This document shows, piece by piece, positions 1-8,426 of a stretch of 64,000 nucleotides of DNA. The notes under the pieces are model-generated. The model did not search any database and was not told where the DNA came from. It worked only from the letters and a program-made list of their open reading frames with translations. Origin of the DNA: G963662655 sp963666875 (GTDB lineage: Bacteria; Cloacimonadota; Cloacimonadia; Cloacimonadales; JAIOQZ01). A program made the position numbers and the translations under genes. Within the stretch, counting starts at the first letter, position 1. Every line of letters starts with the position of its first letter. Location of the stretch: assembly GCA_963666875.2 (NCBI GenBank), contig CAXXPU010000019.1:186001-250000 (forward strand), given 5' to 3'.

Positions 1-499
1 AGACCTCAGCAGCCGGAAAGAAAATCACAACCTCTTCATTGACGAGTGCATTCCGTATGCGGTTGATCGACTCTTTCTGACTCTTCGTGGAGAAGACATC
101 GAAGGGAATGGCGAATTCTTGAAGCGGTTCAAATGACAACAACAGATCGTTCATCACTATTTTAACATCTTTGCGAATTTCCCAGATCGACTTGATCAAC
201 GCCACGCCGTCCAGCGCACCCAGCGGATGATTCGCCACGATGACCAGCTTGCCTTCCGATGGTATCTTTTCTCGATCGCTGTTCGATATCAAGTAAGAGA
301 AATTCAAATATTCGAACATCGCCTCGATAAACCGTATCCCCTTTTTATCATGATGCAGATCAACAAAATCGTTCACCTCTCTGGAGTGGATCACCTTTTC
401 CAGAAATTTGAGAACCAGCTTCCGAACAAATACAGGATAACGCTCCATGAAATGTTCCTTCTTTTCGTAGATCGCTTTCTCGAGGTCGATTTTCTGCAT
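1..499 (-). CDS. PlsC-like lysophospholipid acyltransferase, 3' end cut by window edge
   Basis: The first 166 codons are visible; the gene runs off the left edge of the window. About 105 residues in is the segment V-A-N-H-P-L-G-A-L-D-G, the NHxxxxxD-type block I of glycerolipid acyltransferases in the form NHPxGxxD seen in the hemolysin/ornithine-lipid acyltransferase branch. These enzymes move an acyl chain from acyl-ACP or acyl-CoA to a lysolipid at the inner membrane face. The ATG is preceded by GGAG five bases upstream, which supports the start. It lies 15 bases downstream of the GcvT-like gene on the same strand, so the two are probably cotranscribed. The branch is inferred from the block I spelling only; the rest of the family motifs lie outside the window. 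Confidence 0.75.
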   Translation of the reverse strand, partial: MQKIDLEKAIYEKKEHFMERYPVFVRKLVLKFLEKVIHSREVNDFVDLHHDKKGIRFIEAMFEYLNFSYLISNSDREKIPSEGKLVIVANHPLGALDGVALIKSIWEIRKDVKIVMNDLLLSFEPLQEFAIPFDVFSTKSQKESINRIRNALVNEEVVIFFPAAEV

Positions 500-514
500 G
501 AAATCTCCGGATTC

Positions 515-1876
515 CTACAAATTCTCGATATATTTCAGCGGCTTTGGCGCTGTTGCGGGTGTCACGCCGTCAGCGGACAAATAGCCCGACATCGGTTTCC
601 CCTTGGGATTTCCGTAATCGTCCAGACGGAAGAACTCGAGCGGGATACGAACAGGCTGATCATCCTTTGCAAGGACATCTTTTCCCTCCGCATCGACTTC
701 GAACGGATTGTGTTCGAACCAGCCGATACCGATCGCCGCCGTGCCGTTCTCCTCGTTCACGGCCTTGCGTTTCGATCCGATGAACTGACGCTTTTCCAGC
801 GGCACGTTGGGTGAATTAATGCTCGAGGTGACCATCCCGACGCGCTTGCCGTCCATGTAGATAGCACGGTCGCTCACGATTCCCTCGGTGATGATGATCG
901 CCATGCGCTGATCGTTGTTCTGATCGTTCACCAGCGCTTCCCTGCCGACGAACGCCGGTTTGTTCAGATCGATCGCGGCGTTGTAGAGCGGCGTATTGGT
1001 CGGGATCCAGTCGGGACGGTATTCCTGTCCCATCAACGGCAGACCGAACGGACCCGCGGACATTCTGTTCTCGTCTCTGCCGCCCAATCCGACGAGCATT
1101 CCGCCCATCTCCAGTGCGGCTTCCACGATCCGCTTGAATTGCGCTTCGGCAACTTCCACCGGCACGTAAAGCTCCCAACCCCAGCGGTTGGTGTAGCCCG
1201 TGCGGCTGATGATATACTGAAGTCCTTCGTATTCGAACTCGTTGAATGTGAAATAGCCCATGTTTTTATCGGGCTTGGCCCGGTTGCGGAGAACCTCGAT
1301 GCCGTAGAGGTCGGAGACAAGCCTGTAGGAATAGGGACCCTGGATATCGATCTTTACCAGATCGCCGGAGAGATCCTTCACGGTGACATCCTCGCCATCT
1401 CTCTTGAAGCGCAGAATGAAGTCCGCGTCGGATACTTTGCCAATCGTTTCGTCCGTGAGATCGTGGCCGGCGTTGATTACCAGGATGATCCGGGTATCGT
1501 CCATCCGCATGAGGATCATATCGTCCATCACACCGCCATCTTCGTTGATCAGCAGCGTGTATTTGCACTGTCCGATTTTCATTGCGTGGATATCGATGGG
1601 AAGAACGCGATCCAGGAGCGCGATCGCGTCCGCTCCGCTGAATTCGATCTGCGCCATGTGATCGATGTTGAACACAGCGACCTTCTCGATCGCTCTCGCC
1701 TCTTCCAGTACCGATGTCAGATAGTTCACCGCCATATCGTACTCGCCGAAATTACTGCGCTTGATCGGTTCGTATTCTCTGCCGAGTCGTTCTGCCAGCA
1801 GCTTCTGATACCACTCCTCCGCTTCGAAGAGTTCGGTCTTTCTGGGTACGTCCGGTAATTTCCAGCCAATTGCCAT
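515..1876 (-). CDS. GcvT-family aminomethyltransferase (folate-binding)
   Basis: Matches the glycine cleavage T-protein fold: F-N-I-D-H-M-A-Q-I-E-F-S-G near residue 70, then I-N-E-D-G-G-V-M-D-D, which holds the aspartate that contacts the tetrahydrofolate in GcvT, and later R-T-G-Y-T and a GLGGRDENR segment of the second domain. GcvT transfers the methylene group of a lipoate-bound aminomethyl to tetrahydrofolate. At about 453 residues it is longer than usual GcvT (about 360), with an extra C-terminal tail, and no gcvH or gcvP lies nearby, so it could be another folate-dependent demethylase. I choose the ATG at 1876 rather than the one at 1897, because AAAGGAG sits seven bases before it. It is followed after 15 bases by an acyltransferase gene. 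Confidence 0.85.
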   Translation of the reverse strand: MAIGWKLPDVPRKTELFEAEEWYQKLLAERLGREYEPIKRSNFGEYDMAVNYLTSVLEEARAIEKVAVFNIDHMAQIEFSGADAIALLDRVLPIDIHAMKIGQCKYTLLINEDGGVMDDMILMRMDDTRIILVINAGHDLTDETIGKVSDADFILRFKRDGEDVTVKDLSGDLVKIDIQGPYSYRLVSDLYGIEVLRNRAKPDKNMGYFTFNEFEYEGLQYIISRTGYTNRWGWELYVPVEVAEAQFKRIVEAALEMGGMLVGLGGRDENRMSAGPFGLPLMGQEYRPDWIPTNTPLYNAAIDLNKPAFVGREALVNDQNNDQRMAIIITEGIVSDRAIYMDGKRVGMVTSSINSPNVPLEKRQFIGSKRKAVNEENGTAAIGIGWFEHNPFEVDAEGKDVLAKDDQPVRIPLEFFRLDDYGNPKGKPMSGYLSADGVTPATAPKPLKYIENL

Positions 1877-2372
1877 GTCGAGTCTCCTTTTATCCATATT
1901 ATTGATTTACAATATCATTACATCCAGACCACATTCACTGCAAAATCCTCTTTTTGTAAAGAGAATTATCTGACGAACGCCATACTTCTTCTCACCCGAA
2001 TTTATGACGATATTTCAGCTCTTCGATCTCCCGCTGTGTAATTTATTCCTTGAGTCTGATGTATCCGAATCACTCGGGATACAGACAGAAAAGGAATCAA
2101 CATAATAATTCTGGAATAGCGCGATTCCGGTCGCAATAATGTCGCAAATCCGTCATTTTTATATTGTTGAAACGAAGAAAATGAATGATATTTTCTTACG
2201 GAGATCCACCTCATGGATTGCAGCATATACGGTGCCGGAAGCGGAAAAGGTTGTCAAATAATGTATCGGGTGGATATTTAGCTTTGTGTTGCGTTACACA
2301 AGAGGTATTTTCCTCTCGGAGACGTTTTCAGAGAATATAAATTGATCGTTTCTATTACAAGCAGGCGGCTAT
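1877..2372. other. Intergenic region between divergent genes
   Basis: About 500 bases between a minus-strand GcvT-like gene and a plus-strand PAS gene, so it must hold both promoters. I see two small dyads: TGTATCCGA/TCGGGATACA (2060-2083, one bulged base) and TTGTGT/ACACAA near 2290. No open frame here has a ribosome site and recognisable protein. Confidence 0.5.
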
Positions 2373-3602
2373 ATGGAAAAACGGGACAAGTGTTTTCTCG
2401 AAGCAAGAGAGATCGTTATGAACGATTCTCTGCTACTGGAAAACGTCATGCAATCGATGGGCGATGGCCTCAGCATCCAGGATAGAGAGTTACGAATCGT
2501 CTATCAGAACCAATTCATGATCGACCTCTTTGGATCACACATCGGCGAATATTGTTATCAAGTATATGAAAAACGTGAATCCATCTGTATCGGATGCCCA
2601 GTCATGAAATCATTCAGCAGCGGAAAGGTATGCAAGGCGATACGAGTCGGCATCACCCGGGAAGGGATATCTTTTCGCTTCGAGAACATCGCATCACCGC
2701 TTAGGAACGAGAACGATGAGATCGTGGCAGGTATAGAACTCTGTCGCATCGTGGAAGATCGGGAAAAGGCTATTGACGACCTGCGACTGACTATGGAGGA
2801 CCTTGATCGGACTAAAGAGAAACTGATCCTCGAAAACAGCGTCAGGATGAAAGCGGAAGCAACGCTGAGGAAGAGCGAGGAGCGATATCGATTGACGCTC
2901 GATATTACAGGAACGGGCTATGTTGTCGTGGATACTTATGGTCGTGTTATTGATGCCAACGAGACGTATATGAAAATGGCTATGTTCGACAATCTCGAAC
3001 AGATCAAGGGACAATCGGTTATCGACTGGACAGCGCCCGAAGCGAAGGAATCCAACACCGTTGCTGTTTCGAAGACGGTCCGTGACGGCTATCTGAAGAA
3101 CTTCGAGACTGTTTACTTGAGACGTGACGGTTCCCGGGTTTATATCTCCATCAACGCGATGCTCGAGTCAACCCCGGAAGGGCCTTGCCTGGTCGCATTG
3201 TGTACCGATATCACGGAACAGAAGAAGCAAATGGAAGCCCTTCGGCATTTCGATTCCCGGCTCAAGGATATCATTGATTGCACCAGCGACTGGATCTGGG
3301 AGATTGATGAGCATGGGAAGTTTTCTTTCTGTAGTGGTCGCATTTTCGATGTGCTGGGCTATCATCCGGAAGAAGTAATCGGTCGAACGCCTTTCGATCT
3401 CATGGATCCCGAAGAAGCTAAACGAGTCGGAACCTTGTTTGCTGATCTTCGCGCTTCAAATGCTCCAATCGTCAATCTCGATAACTGGTGCCTTTCACAA
3501 GAGGGCCGCAGAGTACACCTTGTGACGAATGGCGTTCCCGTTTTCGACGAAGATGGGCGGTGTATCGGCTATCGTGGCGCGGACAGGGAACTAAAGGACT
3601 GA
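2373..3602 (+). CDS. Triple PAS-domain sensor protein without output domain
   Basis: Three PAS domains cover almost the whole 409 residues: about 18-130, 168-285 and 290-405. The first carries C61-x10-C72-x2-C75-P, a cysteine pattern found in a subset of PAS domains thought to bind a metal or cofactor. A short coiled-coil (about 130-165) links PAS1 and PAS2. The third PAS ends in G-Y-R-G-A-D-R-E-L-K-D, where a kinase, GGDEF or other output domain would normally follow, but the frame stops. There is no signal peptide or membrane segment, so it is cytoplasmic. The stop overlaps the end of the convergent EamA gene. An alternative start is Met17. It may act by protein-protein interaction or be a truncated kinase. 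Confidence 0.85.
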   Translation: MEKRDKCFLEAREIVMNDSLLLENVMQSMGDGLSIQDRELRIVYQNQFMIDLFGSHIGEYCYQVYEKRESICIGCPVMKSFSSGKVCKAIRVGITREGISFRFENIASPLRNENDEIVAGIELCRIVEDREKAIDDLRLTMEDLDRTKEKLILENSVRMKAEATLRKSEERYRLTLDITGTGYVVVDTYGRVIDANETYMKMAMFDNLEQIKGQSVIDWTAPEAKESNTVAVSKTVRDGYLKNFETVYLRRDGSRVYISINAMLESTPEGPCLVALCTDITEQKKQMEALRHFDSRLKDIIDCTSDWIWEIDEHGKFSFCSGRIFDVLGYHPEEVIGRTPFDLMDPEEAKRVGTLFADLRASNAPIVNLDNWCLSQEGRRVHLVTNGVPVFDEDGRCIGYRGADRELKD

Positions 3603-4474
3603 TTCGATTTTCTTCTTGTGCTTCGTAAAAGCTTCGGTAACTGCAATACCAGGATTCCAAGCAGAATCAAGCCGCATCCCAGATAACTTCGAACGCTCAT
3701 CTTCTCCTGTAATAACAACATCCCGCCGATCAACGCGAAAACACTCTCCAGACTGAACAGCACAGCCGCATGAGCCGGAGGCGCATCACGCTGCGCTACG
3801 ATCTGCAAGCTGAAAGCCACACCGACAGATAACACGCCGCCATAGGCGATCGTCAGCCACGCGTCGCTGACACCTTCCAACCGTACTTCTCCCGCAATCA
3901 GCGCCGCGATCATACTCAGAATCGCGCAGGTCACAAAGGAATAGAACGCGAGTGCGGTCTGATTGCCAAGCCTCGCCTGCTTATCGATGAACTGGATCTG
4001 AACCGCCCAGACAATCGCACACAGAAGCACGAGAATCTCGCCGTAAGACACGGTGAAACTTTCGTTTACACTCAGCAGATACAAGCCGATTACAGCGAGA
4101 ACGACGCCCAGCCAGCCATAAATCCCAATTCGCTGCCCGAGGAACAATCCAAGCACCGGAACGAACACCACGTACAGCCCGGTGATGAACCCCGCTTTCC
4201 CCGCTGTGGTATAGACCAGTCCAACCTGCTGAAGCGATACTGCTGTGAAGAGAATCAATCCGAGGATGATTCCCGGCAGAGGCTTGTTCCAGCCGCTTTT
4301 CTTTCCTCGAATCAGCACGATGAGATAGAGCGTCGCCGCGCCCAGCAGGAAGCGGATGCCGTTGAACAGGTACGGTCCCACATATTCCATTCCCTTGCGC
4401 TGGGCAACAAACGAGAAGCCCCAGATCATGGCTGTAAAGAGTAGAAGCATATCTGCTTTGAGCGTTCGACTCAC
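3569..4474 (-). CDS. EamA/DMT-family transporter
   Basis: About 301 residues with ten hydrophobic helices in two five-helix halves, the drug/metabolite transporter (EamA) architecture. The first half begins L-L-F-T-A-M-I-W-G-F-S-F, a typical EamA opening, and the second half begins at L-L-C-A-I-V-W-A-V-Q. These inner-membrane carriers export or import small metabolites; the substrate cannot be read from sequence. The start is taken as the GTG at 4474, since GGAGG lies seven bases before it; the open frame reaches further upstream but that part is not hydrophobic and has no ribosome site. The C-terminus is basic and serine-rich and overlaps the convergent PAS gene by 34 bases. Confidence 0.9.
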   Translation of the reverse strand: MSRTLKADMLLLFTAMIWGFSFVAQRKGMEYVGPYLFNGIRFLLGAATLYLIVLIRGKKSGWNKPLPGIILGLILFTAVSLQQVGLVYTTAGKAGFITGLYVVFVPVLGLFLGQRIGIYGWLGVVLAVIGLYLLSVNESFTVSYGEILVLLCAIVWAVQIQFIDKQARLGNQTALAFYSFVTCAILSMIAALIAGEVRLEGVSDAWLTIAYGGVLSVGVAFSLQIVAQRDAPPAHAAVLFSLESVFALIGGMLLLQEKMSVRSYLGCGLILLGILVLQLPKLLRSTRRKSNQSFSSLSAPR

Positions 4475-4567
4475 TTCATATCCTCCGAACGTGATTACAC
4501 CTGTATTCTGCTGCCTCCGTACAAGCGCAAGGAAAAAGTTATATCGGGTACCCGGAGTTGAATAAAC

Positions 4568-4600
4568 TTGACAACGGAATAGATTTTGCATCTTTAATAT
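4568..4600 (+). promoter_or_regulatory. Possible sigma-70 promoter
   Basis: TTGACA at 4568-4573 followed by TTTAAT at 4593-4598 (19-base spacer) just upstream of the ribosome site GAGGAGG of the secreted protein gene. The -35 is perfect, but the spacer is longer than ideal. Confidence 0.45.
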
Positions 4601-4621
4601 AGCACCGAGAGGAGGTGTACT

Positions 4622-5836
4622 ATGAGAACGCTAATGGCTTTACTGATTGTAATATCCATCATGTCGCTCAATGCACAGGACTGGTTGCCGTTCAACTCGA
4701 TTGAAGGTAACATCCAGACGCTTTTCTTCAACCTCGAAAACCCATATTATACGATGGCCGGAACCGATAACGGCCTCTACATCGATCCGGAAGTTCAAAC
4801 CGAATTCGTCCAGACCAACCTGCCGGTTGTCGGCTTCGCGCCGCTGGACGACACCCACTGTCTGTTCATCATGGGCGACGGAAGCTGGTCGGACGGTATC
4901 TATCAGCTCGATCTGGAGACCAATCAGCAGGAGGTGGCTGTCTATTCTCCCTGGCCGTATTTTCTGGAGAAGGATCAATCCACGGGAATTTACTATGCCG
5001 GCGCCGAATACGGTCTTTATACATCCGAGGACGGCATCACCTGGGATGCGCCCGGCGATGACGAAGGAGCTCGCTACGACATTGCTTTCTGGAATACCGA
5101 CATCGCTATATGCGGCGAATACTGCATTTACCATTCTGCCGACGGTGGCGATAACTGGAATACGTACACAACTTCACAGCAATTCACCGACCTCGCTTAC
5201 AACAGCAGCGGGACGCTCTACGGAGTCTTTGATGGTGTGTCGAATTCCTCCGGGCTGTGGTCATCACAGAACAACGGACAAAACTGGACGCTGGAGTTCT
5301 ATTCCGACAACCTCCATTGCGTGAACTGGAATTGGTGCAATTACCTCTTCGTTGGCTGGAATCCGCCTGTGGGAACAACATCGGAAGGCATCGCCATGTG
5401 GCATCCGGATATCTGGGAGCTCGAATACATGAATAGCGATCTGCCGAACCTCCAAATCAATTCGATCACCTTTCATCCGCTGATCGACTGCGAAAACGTG
5501 ATCGCCTGCACCGAAGACGGCGTCTATATGAACACCACATTCCCATACGGCACTGAAGAGGTAACGGATCCGAAACCGGCACTCGAACTGTACAACTACC
5601 CGAATCCGTTCAACCCGGAGACCACGATCCGCTTCACGCTCGAAAGACCATCCTTCTGCGAGATGAGCATCTACAATGCAAGAGGACAACGGATTGCCAG
5701 ACTGATTCACGAAAAGCTGTCTGCCGGACCACACACGATTGTGTGGAATGCCGAGAACGTTTCATCGGGAATCTACACGTGCAGGGTCAACGCCGGAGGA
5801 AAGCAGGACGTGCGCAGACTGGCCCTGATCAAGTGA
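4622..5836 (+). CDS. Secreted BNR/propeller-like protein with type IX-like sorting domain
   Basis: 404 residues. A signal peptide (residues 1-19, ending L-N-A-Q) is followed by repeated beta-strand units of the kind S-x-D-G-G-x-x-W (for example S-A-D-G-G-D-N-W and W-S-S-Q-N-N-G-Q-N-W), as in BNR/sortilin-like propellers. The last 80 residues are a sorting domain: Y-P-N-P-F-N-P-E-T-T, Y-N-A-R-G-Q-R, V-W-N-A and S-S-G-I-Y-T, ending A-L-I-K. In organisms with type IX secretion such domains direct export across the outer membrane and are removed there; no secretion component is encoded in this window. GAGGAGG lies just before the ATG. Ligand unknown. Confidence 0.85.
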   Translation: MRTLMALLIVISIMSLNAQDWLPFNSIEGNIQTLFFNLENPYYTMAGTDNGLYIDPEVQTEFVQTNLPVVGFAPLDDTHCLFIMGDGSWSDGIYQLDLETNQQEVAVYSPWPYFLEKDQSTGIYYAGAEYGLYTSEDGITWDAPGDDEGARYDIAFWNTDIAICGEYCIYHSADGGDNWNTYTTSQQFTDLAYNSSGTLYGVFDGVSNSSGLWSSQNNGQNWTLEFYSDNLHCVNWNWCNYLFVGWNPPVGTTSEGIAMWHPDIWELEYMNSDLPNLQINSITFHPLIDCENVIACTEDGVYMNTTFPYGTEEVTDPKPALELYNYPNPFNPETTIRFTLERPSFCEMSIYNARGQRIARLIHEKLSAGPHTIVWNAENVSSGIYTCRVNAGGKQDVRRLALIK

Positions 5837-5918
5837 TTTCCCGAAAAAGCTGGACATGATCCGGGGGAATCGCCAGCCTTCGTATCGAAACTATGCGGAT
5901 AAAGGGGAATAGTGTCTT

Positions 5919-6353
5919 ATGGCAAAGCTCTCGGATCATTTTCAGCATACAATCGATTCCTGTGGCTTCACGGAAAAAGAGATTAAACGCTATAACCTCG
6001 ATATCGTACCGCGAATCATCGATCGGATGGAAGGATTACAGAGCGAGTGCCAGGAGTGCGCCGAATTCTTGCATAAAGTCCCGGAACTGACCGCCTTGCT
6101 TCCAGATATCCGCAACGACCGACTGAAGCGGAAGCAGTTACGCAGGCTCCGCAACAAAATGGAACAGCACCTTGCTTCAAAGCATGAAATTGTGCGGAAA
6201 GGACACCACGCAGGGACATTCATGTTTCTTGGTATGATGTTCGGCATCATTTTCATGGATAAAGGTGCCGGTATCGCAATCGGCTTGGCGGTCGGACTGG
6301 CGATCGGCGCCGGTCTGGATAAAAAAGCGGAGAAAGAAGGAAGGGTGCTGTAA
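5919..6353 (+). CDS. Hypothetical protein with glycine-rich C-terminal membrane helices
   Basis: 144 residues. Residues 1-95 are charged and helical with several cysteines (C15, and C-x2-E-C near 43-46). Residues 100-135 form two hydrophobic glycine-rich stretches (F-L-G-M-M-F-G-I-I-F and I-G-L-A-V-G-L-A-I-G-A-G), resembling glycine-zipper membrane hairpins. I do not recognise the family. The frame uses codons like its neighbours and is not overlapped by a better frame. The ribosome site is weak (GGGGAATA about eight bases upstream). Confidence 0.6.
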   Translation: MAKLSDHFQHTIDSCGFTEKEIKRYNLDIVPRIIDRMEGLQSECQECAEFLHKVPELTALLPDIRNDRLKRKQLRRLRNKMEQHLASKHEIVRKGHHAGTFMFLGMMFGIIFMDKGAGIAIGLAVGLAIGAGLDKKAEKEGRVL

Positions 6354-6393
6354 AAGATCCATTCTCGATAGAAAAATCGATCTGTGATGAACC

Positions 6394-6422
6394 TTGACAA
6401 GATCGTGCGCTTTTCGTGTAAA
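6394..6422 (+). promoter_or_regulatory. Sigma-70-like promoter of the restriction-modification pair
   Basis: TTGACA (6394-6399), a 17-base spacer and TGTAAA (6417-6422). It lies 34 bases before the methyltransferase ATG. A start near 6429 would leave a short leader containing TTGGAG. Confidence 0.55.
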
Positions 6423-6456
6423 GGTTTTATTACATGGTAATTGGAGTAAATCATTC

Positions 6457-7734
6457 ATGAGCACGAATCATAGAATCATCCACGGTGACAGTCGGAATAT
6501 GAAATCGGTCGATGATCGTTCTGTCCACTTGATAATTACCTCACCTCCTTACTGGCAGTTGAAGGATTACGGTTCAGATAATCAGATCGGGTATAATGAC
6601 AGTTACGAAGAGTATATCAACAATCTCAACATCGTATGGCAAGAATGTCATCGTGTTCTTCATCCCGGCTGTCGTCTCTGCATTAATATCGGAGACCAGT
6701 TCGCCCGGTCCGTTTATTATGGCAGATACAAGGTAATTCCGATCAGAACTGAAATCGTTCGTTTCTGTGAAACTATAGGCTTCGATTATATGGGCGCAAT
6801 AATCTGGCAGAAAGTTACTACCACCAACACAACCGGTGGCGCTACGATCATGGGCAGCTATCCATACCCGCGAAATGGGATTTTGAAGCTGGATTATGAA
6901 TTCATCATGATATTCAAAAAACAAGGGAACCCACCTAAGACAACCAAAGAGCAGAAGCAGCAATCAATAATGTCGAAAGAAGAATGGAATCAATATTTTA
7001 CGGGTCACTGGAACTTTGCAGGAGCAAAACAGGATCAACATATCGCTATGTTCCCAGAAGAACTTCCCCGAAGATTGATCAAGATGTTCGCCTTTGTGGG
7101 TGACACGGTTCTAGATCCTTTCCTTGGTAGCGGAACGACATGCCTGGCAGCGAAAAACACCGGCAGGAATTCCATTGGCATCGAAATCAATCAAGAATTC
7201 ATGCCGATCATCAAGAAGAAGCTCAATCTGGATCAGCTCGATATTTCGGGGACATCGTTCGAGTTCGTCGATGAATATGAACCGTTTGACGTACAATCGC
7301 AATATCGGAAGCTACCGTACCTGTTCAATGATCCATTGAAGCTCGATAAAAAGGTCGATCCCAAGAAATTGCAGTACGGTTCGAAAATCGACAAGGAAAA
7401 ACAGGAAAGAGAGGAATTCTTTTCTGTGCGAAAGGTTCTGAGCCCTGCGTTGATACAACTCAGCAATGGATTAGTCGTCAGATTGATCGGAATCAAAGAA
7501 AAGGACGGTATCAACGGTGAGGCGACGAAATTTTTACTTGAGAAAACCATGGGCCAGAAAGTGTTCATGAAATTCGACAATGAAAAATTCGATCGGGACC
7601 GCAATCTGTTGTGTTATCTGTACCTGAGCAATAAAACTATGCTGAATTACCACCTGATCAAAGAGGGATTAGCTGATGTCGATTCTTCGTATGAGTATAA
7701 GTATCGCACAAAATTCATTGAATTAGGAGATTGA
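6457..7734 (+). CDS. DNA (cytosine-N4)-methyltransferase fused to a staphylococcal-nuclease-like domain (MjaI-type M)
   Basis: 425 residues from the ATG at 6457, which has TTGGAG ten bases before it. Residues 28-33 read T-S-P-P-Y-W (amino-methyltransferase catalytic motif IV) and residues 220-228 D-P-F-L-G-S-G-T-T (S-adenosylmethionine motif I); this order is the beta class. Residues about 324-424 look like a staphylococcal nuclease (SNase/Tudor-like) fold: L-x-N-G-x-x-V-R-L-I-G-I, G-E-A-T-K-F-L, G-Q-K-V, D-R-D-R-N-L-L-C-Y-L-Y-L, then L-N-Y-H-L-I-K-E-G-L-A. The nuclease D-T-P-E stretch is replaced by K-E-K-D, so two calcium/catalytic acids seem lost. The MjaI-like endonuclease gene follows after one base, so the pair probably protects and cuts the same site; MjaI acts on CTAG, but specificity here is inferred. 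Confidence 0.9.
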   Translation: MSTNHRIIHGDSRNMKSVDDRSVHLIITSPPYWQLKDYGSDNQIGYNDSYEEYINNLNIVWQECHRVLHPGCRLCINIGDQFARSVYYGRYKVIPIRTEIVRFCETIGFDYMGAIIWQKVTTTNTTGGATIMGSYPYPRNGILKLDYEFIMIFKKQGNPPKTTKEQKQQSIMSKEEWNQYFTGHWNFAGAKQDQHIAMFPEELPRRLIKMFAFVGDTVLDPFLGSGTTCLAAKNTGRNSIGIEINQEFMPIIKKKLNLDQLDISGTSFEFVDEYEPFDVQSQYRKLPYLFNDPLKLDKKVDPKKLQYGSKIDKEKQEREEFFSVRKVLSPALIQLSNGLVVRLIGIKEKDGINGEATKFLLEKTMGQKVFMKFDNEKFDRDRNLLCYLYLSNKTMLNYHLIKEGLADVDSSYEYKYRTKFIELGD

Positions 7735-7735
7735 A

Positions 7736-8377
7736 ATGGCTAAAGAATGGGTACTTAACAGCGTCATGAATCGATTCCAATTGAATTTCAAGAGGAATGT
7801 CGGGGCAACATCCGAAAGTATCCGTAATTGTGAGCCTAAATCGATTGATGAATGGAGAAAGTATTATTTCTCCCAAGTTAGACCTAAAGAGCATATCGAA
7901 GAACTCGGAAGAAAACTGTATATCAAGATAACAGAAGTCCTTCAGGCAGAAGTCGAAAAAATCACCGAGCAGGATTGTATTGATTATATGATCAACCTTG
8001 TCATCAACCGAACCTATGACGGATATCGTACAGAGATTGATACGGTGTATGGACAGTTACAGGTATTACTGGATCGAACGATTGAGCCTGCTTCGGACGA
8101 ATGGGACCGGTTGTATAATGTCGATTTCTATATCAAGATAAACCAATATTTCATCGGATTACAGATTAAACCAATACAAGCAGGAATTCAGCTTCCTGAG
8201 ATATTCAAGGAAAAGGCTATTCAACTGAAAACACACGAACAATTCACAAAGAATTTCGGCGGTCATGTTTTCTATGTGTTCTCAACTAAAGGGAGTAGCG
8301 GCAAAAAGCAAATATCCAATTCCGAGGTTATTGACGAAATCAAACAGGAAATCCAACGACTCGAGAATATGAAATAA
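7736..8377 (+). CDS. MjaI-family type II restriction endonuclease
   Basis: 213 residues, one base after the methyltransferase stop, with TTAGGAG before the ATG. The sequence resembles the MjaI endonuclease family throughout: K-E-W-V-L-N at the start, N-R-F-Q-L-N, K-R-N-V-G-A, then E-E-L-G-R-K-L-Y and V-I-N-R-T-Y-D-G-Y. A plausible PD-(D/E)xK core is V129-D130 followed by Q143-I-K145 in the strand I-G-L-Q-I-K. It would cut unmethylated DNA at the site protected by the upstream enzyme (CTAG for MjaI; the site here is not proven). Base composition is more AT-rich than the flanking housekeeping genes, in keeping with acquisition of the pair as a cassette. Confidence 0.85.
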   Translation: MAKEWVLNSVMNRFQLNFKRNVGATSESIRNCEPKSIDEWRKYYFSQVRPKEHIEELGRKLYIKITEVLQAEVEKITEQDCIDYMINLVINRTYDGYRTEIDTVYGQLQVLLDRTIEPASDEWDRLYNVDFYIKINQYFIGLQIKPIQAGIQLPEIFKEKAIQLKTHEQFTKNFGGHVFYVFSTKGSSGKKQISNSEVIDEIKQEIQRLENMK

Positions 8378-8404
8378 CCGGCGAATCCAAATCGAACTCG
8401 CCGG
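8378..8404. terminator. Hairpin between convergent genes
   Basis: CCGGCGA (8378-8384) and TCGCCGG (8398-8404) form a perfect seven-base stem directly after the endonuclease stop and 22 bases from the stop of the convergent aminotransferase. There is no clear T tract, so it is a weak candidate bidirectional terminator. Confidence 0.5.
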
Positions 8405-8426
8405 CTGAATCTATTGCAATTCGATA

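Noticed and set aside
227..814. 195-codon plus-strand open frame
   Set aside because: Opposite strand to the acyltransferase and GcvT-like genes, both of which have family motifs and ribosome sites.
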